From contig JAFGON010000082.1 of NCBI GenBank assembly GCA_016926475.1, positions 1 through 43,880 on the forward strand: a DNA stretch of 43,880 bases, in the 5' to 3' direction. Shown one piece after another: positions 33,268 through 40,573 of the stretch; the stretch's first letter is position 1, and each line of letters starts with the position of its first letter. The position numbers and the translations under genes were made by a program. The stretch is from a candidate division WOR-3 bacterium. GTDB lineage: Bacteria > SDB-A. The notes under the pieces are model-generated. The model saw only the letters and a program-made list of their open reading frames with translations, was not told the origin of the DNA and searched no databases.

Positions 33268-34290
33268 TCAAAGCTTTGCCCCTATACCTGAACCTACCAA
33301 CGAGTCGTTTTCAAACCGCCAGTACATCATGATATACCCCGGCAATAAAAGGGACCCTATAAATTGCTGGTCCAAATAAGTATAGAACATGTTGTTAACA
33401 TATTGGTGACTAAGCAAGTCTGACGTCGTTCCGGAAGCTGTGTTGCCGTTTTGATATTTAAAATAAAAATTGACCGGAGCGCTTGAGGATGGGACTTGAA
33501 AATTTCCAATGCCCTGTCCGTCGTCAATGTCGTGATCGACTGCTGTATATCGGCCGGCGATCTGAGAGAAAGAGGCGGGAGAGGAAGGATATTTTACTCC
33601 GATGATGTATTCATCATTTCCCTGAATAATCATGGTTTTCCCGGGGTTGACGGTTCCGTAACGAACAGTCGAGCCCTCCGTCAGCACAACACGGCTTGAG
33701 TCGGCGGAAGATACCTGCCATGTACCGGCTCCCGATCCTTGGAAATAGTTGAATGGAGATGTTATCAGAGAAGGCTCAGGGGCGATTCCATAGGTGTATG
33801 TTCCGTTTGAGTTGATTGTAAATCCGCCCCAGTCAGCGAATCCTTCCGCTGTGAATACAAGAAAAACATAGTTTCCTTCGAAAGAGTAATTGTTTAGGTT
33901 ATTTTTTGAAGTTATGCCGAAGGTAATTCCGAACTGTTTATTACCCAGAGGTACAGAAGTTATAAAAAATTCACCAGGGGCTTCGATAATGTAATGATTG
34001 TTTGAGGTTATGTATGCGCCGGTATAGTTAGGGTCGCTAGAAACCGTGAATGTCCCTTTTGTCGTGTCGTTTGTGGTGATGTTGAAGAATGTGTATTCTT
34101 TGGCGTCCAAGTCAATATTCAAGGTAACCATATCTCCGGAGGGAGTGACCCCGAAGTAGTTCTCTTCAGGGGTTGTCGTTCCACCTCCTCCCGAGGGACC
34201 TGTGCTGGAGGAACTTGAGCAGGAAAAGCCTGTGACTGCAAGAGATGCAATCATAAAAAACGCAGACTTTTGAAGAAGACTAGTCTTCAT
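33268..34290 (-). CDS. Secreted Ser/Gly-linker lipoprotein, function unknown
   Basis: The 340-residue protein begins with a lipoprotein-type signal peptide (MKTSLLQKSAFFMIASLAVT) and Cys near residue 24. A low-complexity linker rich in Ser, Gly and Thr follows. The rest is predicted beta-rich with repeated short Gly/Thr/Tyr segments (GTFTVSSDPNYTGAYI, GTWQVSSADSSRVVLTEG). I do not recognise a domain. It is likely a lipid-anchored periplasmic or surface protein. The lipobox (GFSC) is atypical. GGGAGG lies a few bases before the ATG. It may form a unit with the two genes upstream, but a 92-base gap separates them. Confidence 0.7.
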   Translation of the reverse strand: MKTSLLQKSAFFMIASLAVTGFSCSSSSSTGPSGGGGTTTPEENYFGVTPSGDMVTLNIDLDAKEYTFFNITTNDTTKGTFTVSSDPNYTGAYITSNNHYIIEAPGEFFITSVPLGNKQFGITFGITSKNNLNNYSFEGNYVFLVFTAEGFADWGGFTINSNGTYTYGIAPEPSLITSPFNYFQGSGAGTWQVSSADSSRVVLTEGSTVRYGTVNPGKTMIIQGNDEYIIGVKYPSSPASFSQIAGRYTAVDHDIDDGQGIGNFQVPSSSAPVNFYFKYQNGNTASGTTSDLLSHQYVNNMFYTYLDQQFIGSLLLPGYIMMYWRFENDSLVGSGIGAKL

Positions 34291-34382
34291 TTAGACCTCC
34301 CTTTTAAAAATCTGTCAAGAACTCATAAAGATTGTATAACTGAAAAGTTATAAAAAGTATTAAAAAAAGTCTGAAGGAAAAA

Positions 34383-35210
34383 CTATTTTCTGAGACACCA
34401 ATCGACGGCATGTTTCATCATGTCCCAGTCCGAACCTCTGTCGTCGAATTCCTTGAAGGCGTCTATACCGTCCCTGTCGCTGTCTTCCTCCCATTCTGGA
34501 TGAGGACCTGTCAGGAATACTCTTCCTTTTCCGTATTCACAGACGATAATAGCCGGTCTGTTTATCAGCGAATATTTTCCAGCAATAAAAGTATTTTGAC
34601 CGGACGAAGTGTCAGGTGCAAAGTATGGACCGTTGTAGAACATCATCCATGCAGTATCCTCACACGAAGAGGTTATCGGATGAGAAATGTCCATGTCTAT
34701 CCTGCACATCCCTATCTCGGGATAAGCGAATATTTCCGGGTTGGGCCCGTATCCAGTCCCCTTGAATAGTCCGAGCTGTCCTGTTTTAATTTCCCTGCCT
34801 TCCCAGACCTGTATTTCACATGCAAAAAGCGCTCCGGCGCATGTACCTATGTAGCCGCACCCTCCATAAACTGATTTTTTCAGAATTTCTTTCCCTTTAT
34901 TGTCAATATCCTTTAGATAAGGCGATGAGGAACCTCCGGGAAAATAAAAAAGGTCTATGTCGGACACCAACGATCTGTTAATGTCGTCTGCGTATATCCT
35001 TTTTGTTTCATAACCCATCCAGCGGAACATATTTTCGGCGGGTATAACACAACCCTGGGCTGCTCCATCTCCTGCGTATATCCCCACAATCGTCCTGGCG
35101 TCATTTTTCGAATTGACGGTTTCTCTTATGAAACAACCGAAGTTGCACAACGAGCAAATGAGTAAGGAGATGATCGAGACCAGATTTATCTTGATATCAC
35201 GATTGATCAT
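34383..35210 (-). CDS. Exported BPL_N-type (class I glutamine amidotransferase-like) protein
   Basis: The 275-residue protein has an N-terminal hydrophobic export signal (residues about 8-25) with Cys residues that could be a lipidation site. A class I amidotransferase-like fold resembling the biotin-protein-ligase N-terminal (BPL_N) family follows. Visible elements are TIVGIYAGDGAAQGC, DLFYFPGGSSSPY, the nucleophile elbow GYIGTCAGALFACE, and a late GPHPEWEED that supplies His and Glu. The Cys-His-Glu triad therefore looks intact. BPL_N proteins act on unknown substrates, and an exported form is unusual. The start overlaps the stop of the HEEGH gene (ATGA), so the two are probably translated together. 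Confidence 0.75.
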   Translation of the reverse strand: MINRDIKINLVSIISLLICSLCNFGCFIRETVNSKNDARTIVGIYAGDGAAQGCVIPAENMFRWMGYETKRIYADDINRSLVSDIDLFYFPGGSSSPYLKDIDNKGKEILKKSVYGGCGYIGTCAGALFACEIQVWEGREIKTGQLGLFKGTGYGPNPEIFAYPEIGMCRIDMDISHPITSSCEDTAWMMFYNGPYFAPDTSSGQNTFIAGKYSLINRPAIIVCEYGKGRVFLTGPHPEWEEDSDRDGIDAFKEFDDRGSDWDMMKHAVDWCLRK

Positions 35211-36628
35211 TTTACCGTGACCGAAAACCCTGCCCTTGTCTGAAGAGCAGGTTCCAGATAGACGTTTCCTGCAAGCCAGCCCTCAGTTTTTATATCGCAT
35301 TCAGTGAAAACCTCAAACCAGTCTCTGACATGGCAAACAACTCCGAGCATTACGGATCCGCCTGCCTGCGCACTTTCTGATAAAAACCTCTGATCAGTGG
35401 GTTGAAGCCATAAGGAAGCAGTTGATGAGAATGAAAAATTCATCCCTCTTAAAATAACAGGGTACCTGTACAGTTCCAAAGAAAAGCCCGGGCAGAATGT
35501 TCTCTTTGATGCGTAGCCCAACAATGAAAGGACAATGTCAAATTTTCCTTGCTGGTAGAAAAAATGCAGCCCTGTCGCGGTTCCGAATGACGTCAGGTGG
35601 TGGGTAACCGCTAAGTTCCAATAAAATTTATTTTTGTTGAAAGGGCTTGTTCCTGCAAATCTGTCTATGCCGAAGATCTGGGGTGAAATGAAATTCAGCA
35701 ATATCAACCGGTTTTGAAGTCTTAGATACCCCAGTTCTTCGTCTGAAAGCTCCGAAGGCATGATGTAACGGTCTATTCCTTTCCCGGAGGGGTGGGGTCT
35801 GCCTCTCAGGCCAGAAAGGTACGGTTCATCCGGACGAAAAAGATCATACACCCATGAAAGGTAATCACCACCGATGATGTCCCTTTTCATGATATCCGTG
35901 TCTTCTTTCAGCGTCTCTTCTTCGATTATTCTGTTTGCCATATCACTGCCGCACAACCAGACATACCATGCAAGGTTTCCAAGGTTGATCCAGATATCCG
36001 TAACATCGTAAATTGTTGACCTGCCACCAAAAAAATTTTGTTTTCTCATTTGCATTGACAATTCAATTTGAACTTCGCCCCCGGCTTCGGCGAGCCTGAC
36101 CATGTCCTCTGGAAATTCGTCCTTAAGCCGAATAAGGTCCTCGTCACGAACATGGCTGACACTGACCATTTCTGCGAAAGGATTGAGGTAAATATCGTTT
36201 TGGCTGGATATTCCCCTCATGGAAAGCACTGCTCTGTGACCTTCTTCATGAGTCCAGCCTTTGAAAGGTGAAAAGATGTCGAACAGGGTTATGGATATGC
36301 ATAACCCGGCAAACCTCCTGTTAGAAAAAAGAGAAACAAATTTTTTGTCTGAAAGGTCGGGAGACCACAGTAGTTTCAATGATTGATGAACACCCTGTGT
36401 TAATCCGCTTGTCAACGCAATTGACTGGTTCATGCTTGAGAATGAAAAGCCGTTCTCGGTGTTGAACGGAAAATCGCAAACGGGAAATCGCATTATGACG
36501 CTCGGTCGTTGATTGGAGTTGAATTCTGAAGCTGTTGAACCCTGATGGATCTGGCCGGAAAGGGACAGGCATTGAAGGAATGATGCCGCGGAAAAAAAAA
36601 GTTTTAAAAATTTCCCGGCAGGTTTTAT
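35207..36628 (-). CDS. Secreted HEEGH zincin-like protein with beta-rich C-terminus; probable AUA start
   Basis: From an ATA codon at 36628-36626 the frame encodes 473 residues. It starts with a convincing signal peptide (basic KPAGKFLK, hydrophobic core, LSLSG|Q) that is lost if the first in-frame ATG (36493) is used. GGAGG lies five bases before the ATA; no ATG, GTG or TTG occurs between. HEEGH at residues 127-131 fits the HExxH zinc-peptidase motif, and the Glu residues in AEAGGE (about 181-185) could supply a third ligand. The C-terminal 200 residues alternate polar and aromatic residues like an outer-membrane beta barrel. A periplasmic or outer-membrane metallopeptidase is inferred. It is coupled to the BPL_N gene by ATGA. 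Confidence 0.6.
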   Translation of the reverse strand: MKPAGKFLKLFFSAASFLQCLSLSGQIHQGSTASEFNSNQRPSVIMRFPVCDFPFNTENGFSFSSMNQSIALTSGLTQGVHQSLKLLWSPDLSDKKFVSLFSNRRFAGLCISITLFDIFSPFKGWTHEEGHRAVLSMRGISSQNDIYLNPFAEMVSVSHVRDEDLIRLKDEFPEDMVRLAEAGGEVQIELSMQMRKQNFFGGRSTIYDVTDIWINLGNLAWYVWLCGSDMANRIIEEETLKEDTDIMKRDIIGGDYLSWVYDLFRPDEPYLSGLRGRPHPSGKGIDRYIMPSELSDEELGYLRLQNRLILLNFISPQIFGIDRFAGTSPFNKNKFYWNLAVTHHLTSFGTATGLHFFYQQGKFDIVLSLLGYASKRTFCPGFSLELYRYPVILRGMNFSFSSTASLWLQPTDQRFLSESAQAGGSVMLGVVCHVRDWFEVFTECDIKTEGWLAGNVYLEPALQTRAGFSVTVK

Positions 36629-36673
36629 GTTTTCCTCCTTGCACTTGTTGCTGGTGAGAATATTTCGTTATGC

Positions 36674-36702
36674 AGTATACATTTTCGCGTATAATCTGAA
36701 AA
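36674..36702 (-). promoter_or_regulatory. Promoter of the HEEGH-BPL_N operon
   Basis: On the minus strand TTTTCA (36702-36697) and TATACT (36679-36674) are separated by exactly 17 bases. Transcription from about 36667 would give a leader of about 40 bases carrying AAGGAGG before the ATA start. Confidence 0.5.
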
Positions 36703-36809
36703 CAGTTATTGTCACTTATTTTATGAAATCGCCCGGCTTGAATTCATACACCAATAAATAAATACCTAAAACTGAAATGTTGACATCCATTGGCTATTTT
36801 CGGCTTGAA

Positions 36810-36870
36810 CTCCCTGGACAATTTCAACACAGGTTGTTTTGTCAGGGAGAAATTGGGGTTTCTCCCTTTT
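36810..36870 (+). ncRNA. Attenuator-like alternative hairpins, no downstream gene
   Basis: CTCCCTG plus ACA (36810-36820) can pair with TGT plus CAGGGAG (36840-36849). The same AGGGAG belongs to a 9-bp terminator-like stem, AGGGAGAAA (36844-36852) with TTTCTCCCT (36859-36867), followed by TTTT. The two structures exclude each other, as in riboswitches and attenuators. The T-tail exists only on the plus strand, but the next plus-strand gene begins 3.7 kb away. It may end a small RNA begun near the TATAAT at 36690, or be the remains of a lost gene's leader. Confidence 0.4.
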
Positions 36871-36979
36871 GTATGTTAAATTTATTTTATACTCTTAAAC
36901 GGAATTTCAAAACATAAAGCACTTATACTATTGTTGGAAAGATATCTCCGGACTGTTAAGCTGCAAAGCTAAAGCATCG

Positions 36980-37537
36980 TCATGCGCGGGTTGAAAAAAA
37001 TCTTAGTATCAACACGACAAAAAACATATCGCAGATAGCTCCGGCGGAAAAAAAAGACGCGGTTACTATCCGTGCCGCTTTGAGGTTTATTCTATTGCCT
37101 GAAAAATCGATGATTTGCTTGACGCCGTATGCCATACCGGCGGCGAGAATTCCGGGGGCGTGTCCAATCATAAAATCACCACTGAATTCATTTTCTAAGA
37201 GAAAGCGGCCATAGAAAAAAGTATATGACATGACCGCGAGAATAAATACCGAGCCTTGAATCGGAAGAAGGACATTCCGCGCTCCGTTTTTTAGAAATAG
37301 CCCCAATACTCCAGCGAAAAGCGGGATTCCGAGAATGATCTGAGTTGTCCAAATTCTGTCAAGCCCTTCTGAAATTACTGGGATTCTGATGAGTTTTAAC
37401 ATTATTCCCGAAACCACAAGTATAAATCCAATAAACGTGTTAATCCTGAAACAGGCTATTTTGTCGAGCTTTTCAGTCGAGAAAAGAAGGTTAAAAGTAA
37501 CGCCGTTTATGAATAATCTGCCGTTAAAAGGCTTCAA
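36980..37537 (-). CDS. Small multi-pass membrane protein, function unknown
   Basis: The 185-residue hydrophobic protein has about five predicted helices (INTFIGFILVVSGIMLKLI, TTQIILGIPLFAGVLGLFL, VLLPIQGSVFILAVMSYTFF, MIGHAPGILAAGMAYGV, IVTASFFSAGAICDMFFVVLIL). No family is recognised. The start is TTG 37537, overlapping the TGA of the deaminase gene (TTGA), with AGGTGG just upstream; a longer reading from 37576 lies in the deaminase gene and adds only non-hydrophobic residues. It is the last gene of the four-gene unit from 39405. Coupling to the deaminase suggests a membrane partner, but this is not shown. Confidence 0.6.
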   Translation of the reverse strand: MKPFNGRLFINGVTFNLLFSTEKLDKIACFRINTFIGFILVVSGIMLKLIRIPVISEGLDRIWTTQIILGIPLFAGVLGLFLKNGARNVLLPIQGSVFILAVMSYTFFYGRFLLENEFSGDFMIGHAPGILAAGMAYGVKQIIDFSGNRINLKAARIVTASFFSAGAICDMFFVVLILRFFSTRA

Positions 37538-37911
37538 ATCCACCTGTCCGGAAGAAGGTCTTCGAGAAAAACACATTTGTCTTTTGCGAGTAAAACCCTG
37601 GTCTTGAGGTTATTTTTGTCTATTTGAAAGATTAATTCTCGGCATCTTCCGCAAGGCGGAATAACTCCGTTTTTATTGACGGCGACTATCGTTTCTATTT
37701 GTGTCTCCCTTTTTTTCAGCATTTCGGCTATTGCCGAATGCTCCGCGCAAAAACCGATGCCGCATGACAGATCCAAGCAGATGCCTGTGTAGATGTTCCC
37801 GTTTTTGGTCTCCAAATCTGCGGCAACCGATCCAGCGGAGAGAAAATCCTCCGACAGCCTGAATTCACCCAAAGATTTTTGGGCTTCAACAATAAGTTCA
37901 TCCTCTTTCAT
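37534..37911 (-). CDS. cdd: Cytidine deaminase
   Basis: This 125-residue zinc-dependent deaminase has the catalytic FCAEHSAI motif (Cys ligand and proton-shuttling Glu, near residues 54-61) and PCGRCREL with the two other zinc cysteines (near 86-93). Its length is that of tetrameric homologues. It converts cytidine or deoxycytidine to uridine forms; the blasticidin-S deaminase branch has a similar motif and cannot be excluded by eye. It lies seven bases after the secreted 256-residue gene, with a weak ribosome site, and is coupled by TTGA to the membrane protein gene. Confidence 0.9.
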   Translation of the reverse strand: MKEDELIVEAQKSLGEFRLSEDFLSAGSVAADLETKNGNIYTGICLDLSCGIGFCAEHSAIAEMLKKRETQIETIVAVNKNGVIPPCGRCRELIFQIDKNNLKTRVLLAKDKCVFLEDLLPDRWI

Positions 37912-37918
37912 GTATCTT

Positions 37919-38689
37919 TCACCGTAAACTTTGTTCAGCCCTGAAAGACCATGGGGTAGAATTTCTCTCTTCGTATGAACTCATGTCCTTGGGGAGCGTA
38001 TGAAGACCGCTTATCGAATAAATTATTTCGGCCTCAAACGACGAAATCCTCTGTCCGCCGAAAACAGAACTTTCGAACAGAAATTCCACATAACCGATAA
38101 AGGGGATGTATCTTTCAAAGAAGTGCTCGTCAATGCTCAAAAGCCAGCGCACTGCCGCATCCTCGTCGCATCGCCACGCGACATCGAATTTCCCGTATTC
38201 GCTTATCAGAGCCGAATAGGTCTCTCTTTCCAAGTTTGGGACCCTGACAATCCCGCAGAAAAATCTGCCCGGATTCTCCCTCTCTGAAACCTGAAGAACC
38301 TGCCAGGAAGACCAGTTCAAAAGGTCAGGAGAATACCGGACATAGACATCGCCATAGTATGGTGTTGAAGTGTCTCCGCTGTTTAGGACAAAAGACTCGG
38401 GTTCAGGTTGAATGGTGACTTTTACTGATATGGAAGAAGGCGGACGCCATGAAAGACCGAGGGCGAGAGGTTCTGTAATTATCCTACAGTCCCTCGAAGA
38501 GGCGCTTTCGCCGTCCCATCCGAGCCCTTCTTCTGTTATGTTCAGGGTGCCCTGGGGGTACCACTGGGCTTTTTCAAGAACGTCGGTGCTGTCGGTAAAA
38601 TCTATTTCAATGGATTTGAATTCAATCATTGAAGAATTCAAAGAAAGAGCTGAAATAGCTGCTGTCGCCAGCGAAAATAAAACTTTCAT
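37919..38689 (-). CDS. Secreted protein of unknown function
   Basis: The 256-residue protein has an N-terminal signal peptide (MKVLFSLATAAISALSLNS). The predicted beta-sandwich body contains RYSPDLLNWSSWQVLQVSE, resembling the tryptophan-rich strands of carbohydrate-binding or F5/8-like modules. I do not recognise a family. ATG 38689 is preferred: a GGAGGGG lies about eight bases upstream, the codon overlaps the upstream stop (ATGA), and it begins the signal peptide. Periplasmic or surface location is inferred. The gene is second in a four-gene unit. Confidence 0.65.
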   Translation of the reverse strand: MKVLFSLATAAISALSLNSSMIEFKSIEIDFTDSTDVLEKAQWYPQGTLNITEEGLGWDGESASSRDCRIITEPLALGLSWRPPSSISVKVTIQPEPESFVLNSGDTSTPYYGDVYVRYSPDLLNWSSWQVLQVSERENPGRFFCGIVRVPNLERETYSALISEYGKFDVAWRCDEDAAVRWLLSIDEHFFERYIPFIGYVEFLFESSVFGGQRISSFEAEIIYSISGLHTLPKDMSSYEERNSTPWSFRAEQSLR

Positions 38690-39405
38690 ATTATTATCCC
38701 CTCCACGAATTCCCATTCAAACGGTCTGTTTAAATCACGAAGAGGCCGTATTTCTGGATAAGTTATATTTTTCCATTCAATTGTTTCAATGAAATCGTCC
38801 TCGGTAGGCGTGACCCTGGTGATGCTGTATTCTTCCTTGATGAAATCAATGCTGTAGAGAGTTGATTCAAGGGATGCCCTGTGGATATTCACGTATTCGC
38901 ACGCTAAGAAAAGGAAATGGCCGTCTTGATACTTGAAAGTGTATTCGGCTCTTGACATCCACCAGGACCCCATTGACCACATGGATATAAAATCAAGTGT
39001 CAAAGCTCCATTTTCGATTTCCATACCTTCGTATGGTTCGAGCATATTTTTGTGTGTGCTGCTGATTATAAATGAATTGCTTCTCTCGGCAAAAGAGTAG
39101 CTTTTGTCTGTGCTGTCCATGAAATAAATCGCCAGAATTCTCGGTCTGTAAAAAAAAGTGTCGGGGTGGTATTCGTCGTTTGATATGGACTGGACGCTGT
39201 CTTCGAACTCAAAGACCACTGCGATGTCGGCAAGGGTATCACCGTTAAGTTCGCCTTGAGTTGAATCGAGAACGACCCATCCATCAGGAACGAGATCTTC
39301 AACGCACCCCCCGCAGCTTTCAAGAACTGGATAAGTAAAAACACCGCCTGAAAAGCAATTTGCGGTGGCAAGAAAGAAAAAAAAGTTGAGCCATAAAAAT
39401 TTCAT
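38686..39405 (-). CDS. Secreted protein with FG-GAP-like 'GDLNxD' motif, function unknown
   Basis: The 239-residue protein has a signal peptide (MKFLWLNFFFFLATANCFSG). The first domain has GWVVLDSTQGELNGDTLADI, ILAIYF, SNSFII, LEPYEGMEIENGALTLDFISM and GSW, followed by YTFKYQDGHFLFLACEYVN. This pattern occurs in an uncharacterised family of periplasmic proteins common in Bacteroidota. Asp/Asn residues in GDTLAD could bind calcium. ATG 39405 follows AAAGGG; the longer reading from 39438 lacks a ribosome site. It is first in a unit with the next three genes. Confidence 0.65.
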   Translation of the reverse strand: MKFLWLNFFFFLATANCFSGGVFTYPVLESCGGCVEDLVPDGWVVLDSTQGELNGDTLADIAVVFEFEDSVQSISNDEYHPDTFFYRPRILAIYFMDSTDKSYSFAERSNSFIISSTHKNMLEPYEGMEIENGALTLDFISMWSMGSWWMSRAEYTFKYQDGHFLFLACEYVNIHRASLESTLYSIDFIKEEYSITRVTPTEDDFIETIEWKNITYPEIRPLRDLNRPFEWEFVEGIII

Positions 39406-39455
39406 TCTATATTCCCTTTCTTTTAAAATGAATTCCACCCTATGAGACCGCTTGA

Positions 39456-39490
39456 ATTTTCCCAGAATCCAAAGAAATTTTGGGGAAAAT
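39456..39490. repeat. 8-bp inverted repeat upstream of the secreted-protein operon
   Basis: ATTTTCCC (39456-39463) and GGGAAAAT (39483-39490) flank 19 bases that also contain CCAAAG, whose partner CTTTGG lies at 39494-39499. The repeats lie 50-95 bases before the minus-strand start at 39405 and could be a regulatory site. I saw nothing else in 39406-39613. Confidence 0.3.
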
Positions 39491-39613
39491 CAACTTTGGA
39501 AAGAAATCCTTGCATGGGAAACCGCAGCGTAAATTGTTGTTGATTTTCATCTTTATCATATACCCCCAAAGTTGAAAATATATTCCCCTGTCCTGTTTAC
39601 AGAAGCAGTTTTT

Positions 39614-40264
39614 TCAGATTTTACTCCCTTTTAACAACCTGATATAACCTGCGAAAAAATAATGAGATTCAAAACTTCCAAATCCATTTTGATACAAAAT
39701 GGATTTCCAGTTTTTTTCTATAAAATCGAAAGCGTATGGACATTCAATTTTCATGAAAGGTATTTTTAGAAAAAAAGGCATGTCTTTGAGGTTGAATTCG
39801 TTGAAGTCGAGAATGAAAAATTCGCCACCGGTTTTCAGAGAATTGTATGCGTTTTGTATGATTCGAATACGCGCATCTTGCGGGAAACCGTGCAATACAA
39901 AGGATATTAAAACTTTGTCGAATTCGTCTGAAAATCCCTGAGGTATGTCAATTCTCCGGTTGAAGATTTCTATGTTTTTAGAATCTACGAACTTCCTCTG
40001 GAATTGACTTATCATATCTTCGGAAATATCAAGTCCCGTGAAATGTCCTTTAGGGGATAAACGTTTGGATATCAGATGCGCATTTCTGCCGGTTCCGGCG
40101 CCCAGGTCGAGAATTCTGTCCGCGGGTTTAATTTTCATCAGGCTTATCGCTTTGCGTATCATGTAGAAATAGAATCCCAGGGAAGACAAGTTTAAAAGCA
40201 GGTCGTAGTGTCGAGCTGTAAAACCTTCGATTTCAACCTTTGAATCCGGATAATATAAAAACAT
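39614..40264 (-). CDS. Class I SAM-dependent methyltransferase (UbiE-like)
   Basis: The 216-residue enzyme has motif I DRILDLGAGTGRNA (near residues 49-62), the adenosine-binding HFTGLDIS with acidic end, and post-motif VLISFVLHGFPQD and GGEFFILDFNEF. The fold is that of UbiE/Coq5-type methyltransferases acting on quinones or lipids. The N-terminal YDLLLNLSSLGFYFYM helix and a C-terminal hydrophobic stretch are consistent with a membrane-associated lipid substrate; the actual substrate is unknown. ATG 40264 has only a weak GGGG upstream. It diverges from the polyol-phosphate pair at 40574. Confidence 0.85.
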   Translation of the reverse strand: MFLYYPDSKVEIEGFTARHYDLLLNLSSLGFYFYMIRKAISLMKIKPADRILDLGAGTGRNAHLISKRLSPKGHFTGLDISEDMISQFQRKFVDSKNIEIFNRRIDIPQGFSDEFDKVLISFVLHGFPQDARIRIIQNAYNSLKTGGEFFILDFNEFNLKDMPFFLKIPFMKIECPYAFDFIEKNWKSILYQNGFGSFESHYFFAGYIRLLKGSKI

Positions 40265-40573
40265 AGATCAACCCCGTAACATTTATTTTACGCTTGAATT
40301 CACCTCCCTTCATAGTGAAAAGTTATTTTCCAGGAAAATGGTCTTTCGAGAACATCGGCTCGTCTGAAGTTCTTTGAAAAGCCTCTAAAGGATTTGTCAA
40401 AAAAAACTTTAAAGATCCCAGTACGTCGGTTTTTTGTGTCAGAAAAGCAGAAAATATTTTTGCGGAAAGAAAATTTATGATAAAAAATTTTCAGTATGAA
40501 AATATTTTTAGCATTTTCGAATAATTTTTGATAATAATAGTTCATAAAGTTTTAACGGAATATTAACTGAAAA
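40265..40573. other. 309-base divergent intergenic region
   Basis: Very AT-rich. It carries candidate promoter elements on the plus strand: GATAAT at 40530-40535 with TTTAGC 17 bases upstream, and TATTAA at 40561-40566, seven bases before ATG 40574, which lacks a Shine-Dalgarno. On the minus strand GGGAGG at about 40302-40307 is not followed by a usable start. An 81-codon frame (40545-40300) is present but lacks gene-like composition. Confidence 0.4.

Larger units (their letters stand above)
36629..36979. other. 351-base gene-free region
   Basis: This stretch holds the minus-strand promoter of the HEEGH gene, a plus-strand TATAAT at 36690-36695, two near-copies of CGGCTTGAA-TC (36735 and 36801), and the attenuator-like hairpins at 36810-36870. 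No convincing coding frame is present on either strand. GC content is visibly lower than in flanking genes. Confidence 0.6.

Noticed and set aside
36321-36644. GTG-started minus-strand frame overlapping the HEEGH gene start
   Set aside because: It has no upstream ribosome site. The other frame gives a signal peptide and continues into a long protein; this one is an out-of-frame reading.
36780-36808. Perfect TTGACA at 36780-36785 as a plus-strand promoter
   Set aside because: No -10-like hexamer at 15-19 bases downstream.
40300-40545. 81-codon minus-strand frame upstream of the methyltransferase
   Set aside because: Aromatic/Lys-rich low-information composition, no ribosome site, and it overlaps the divergent promoter region.
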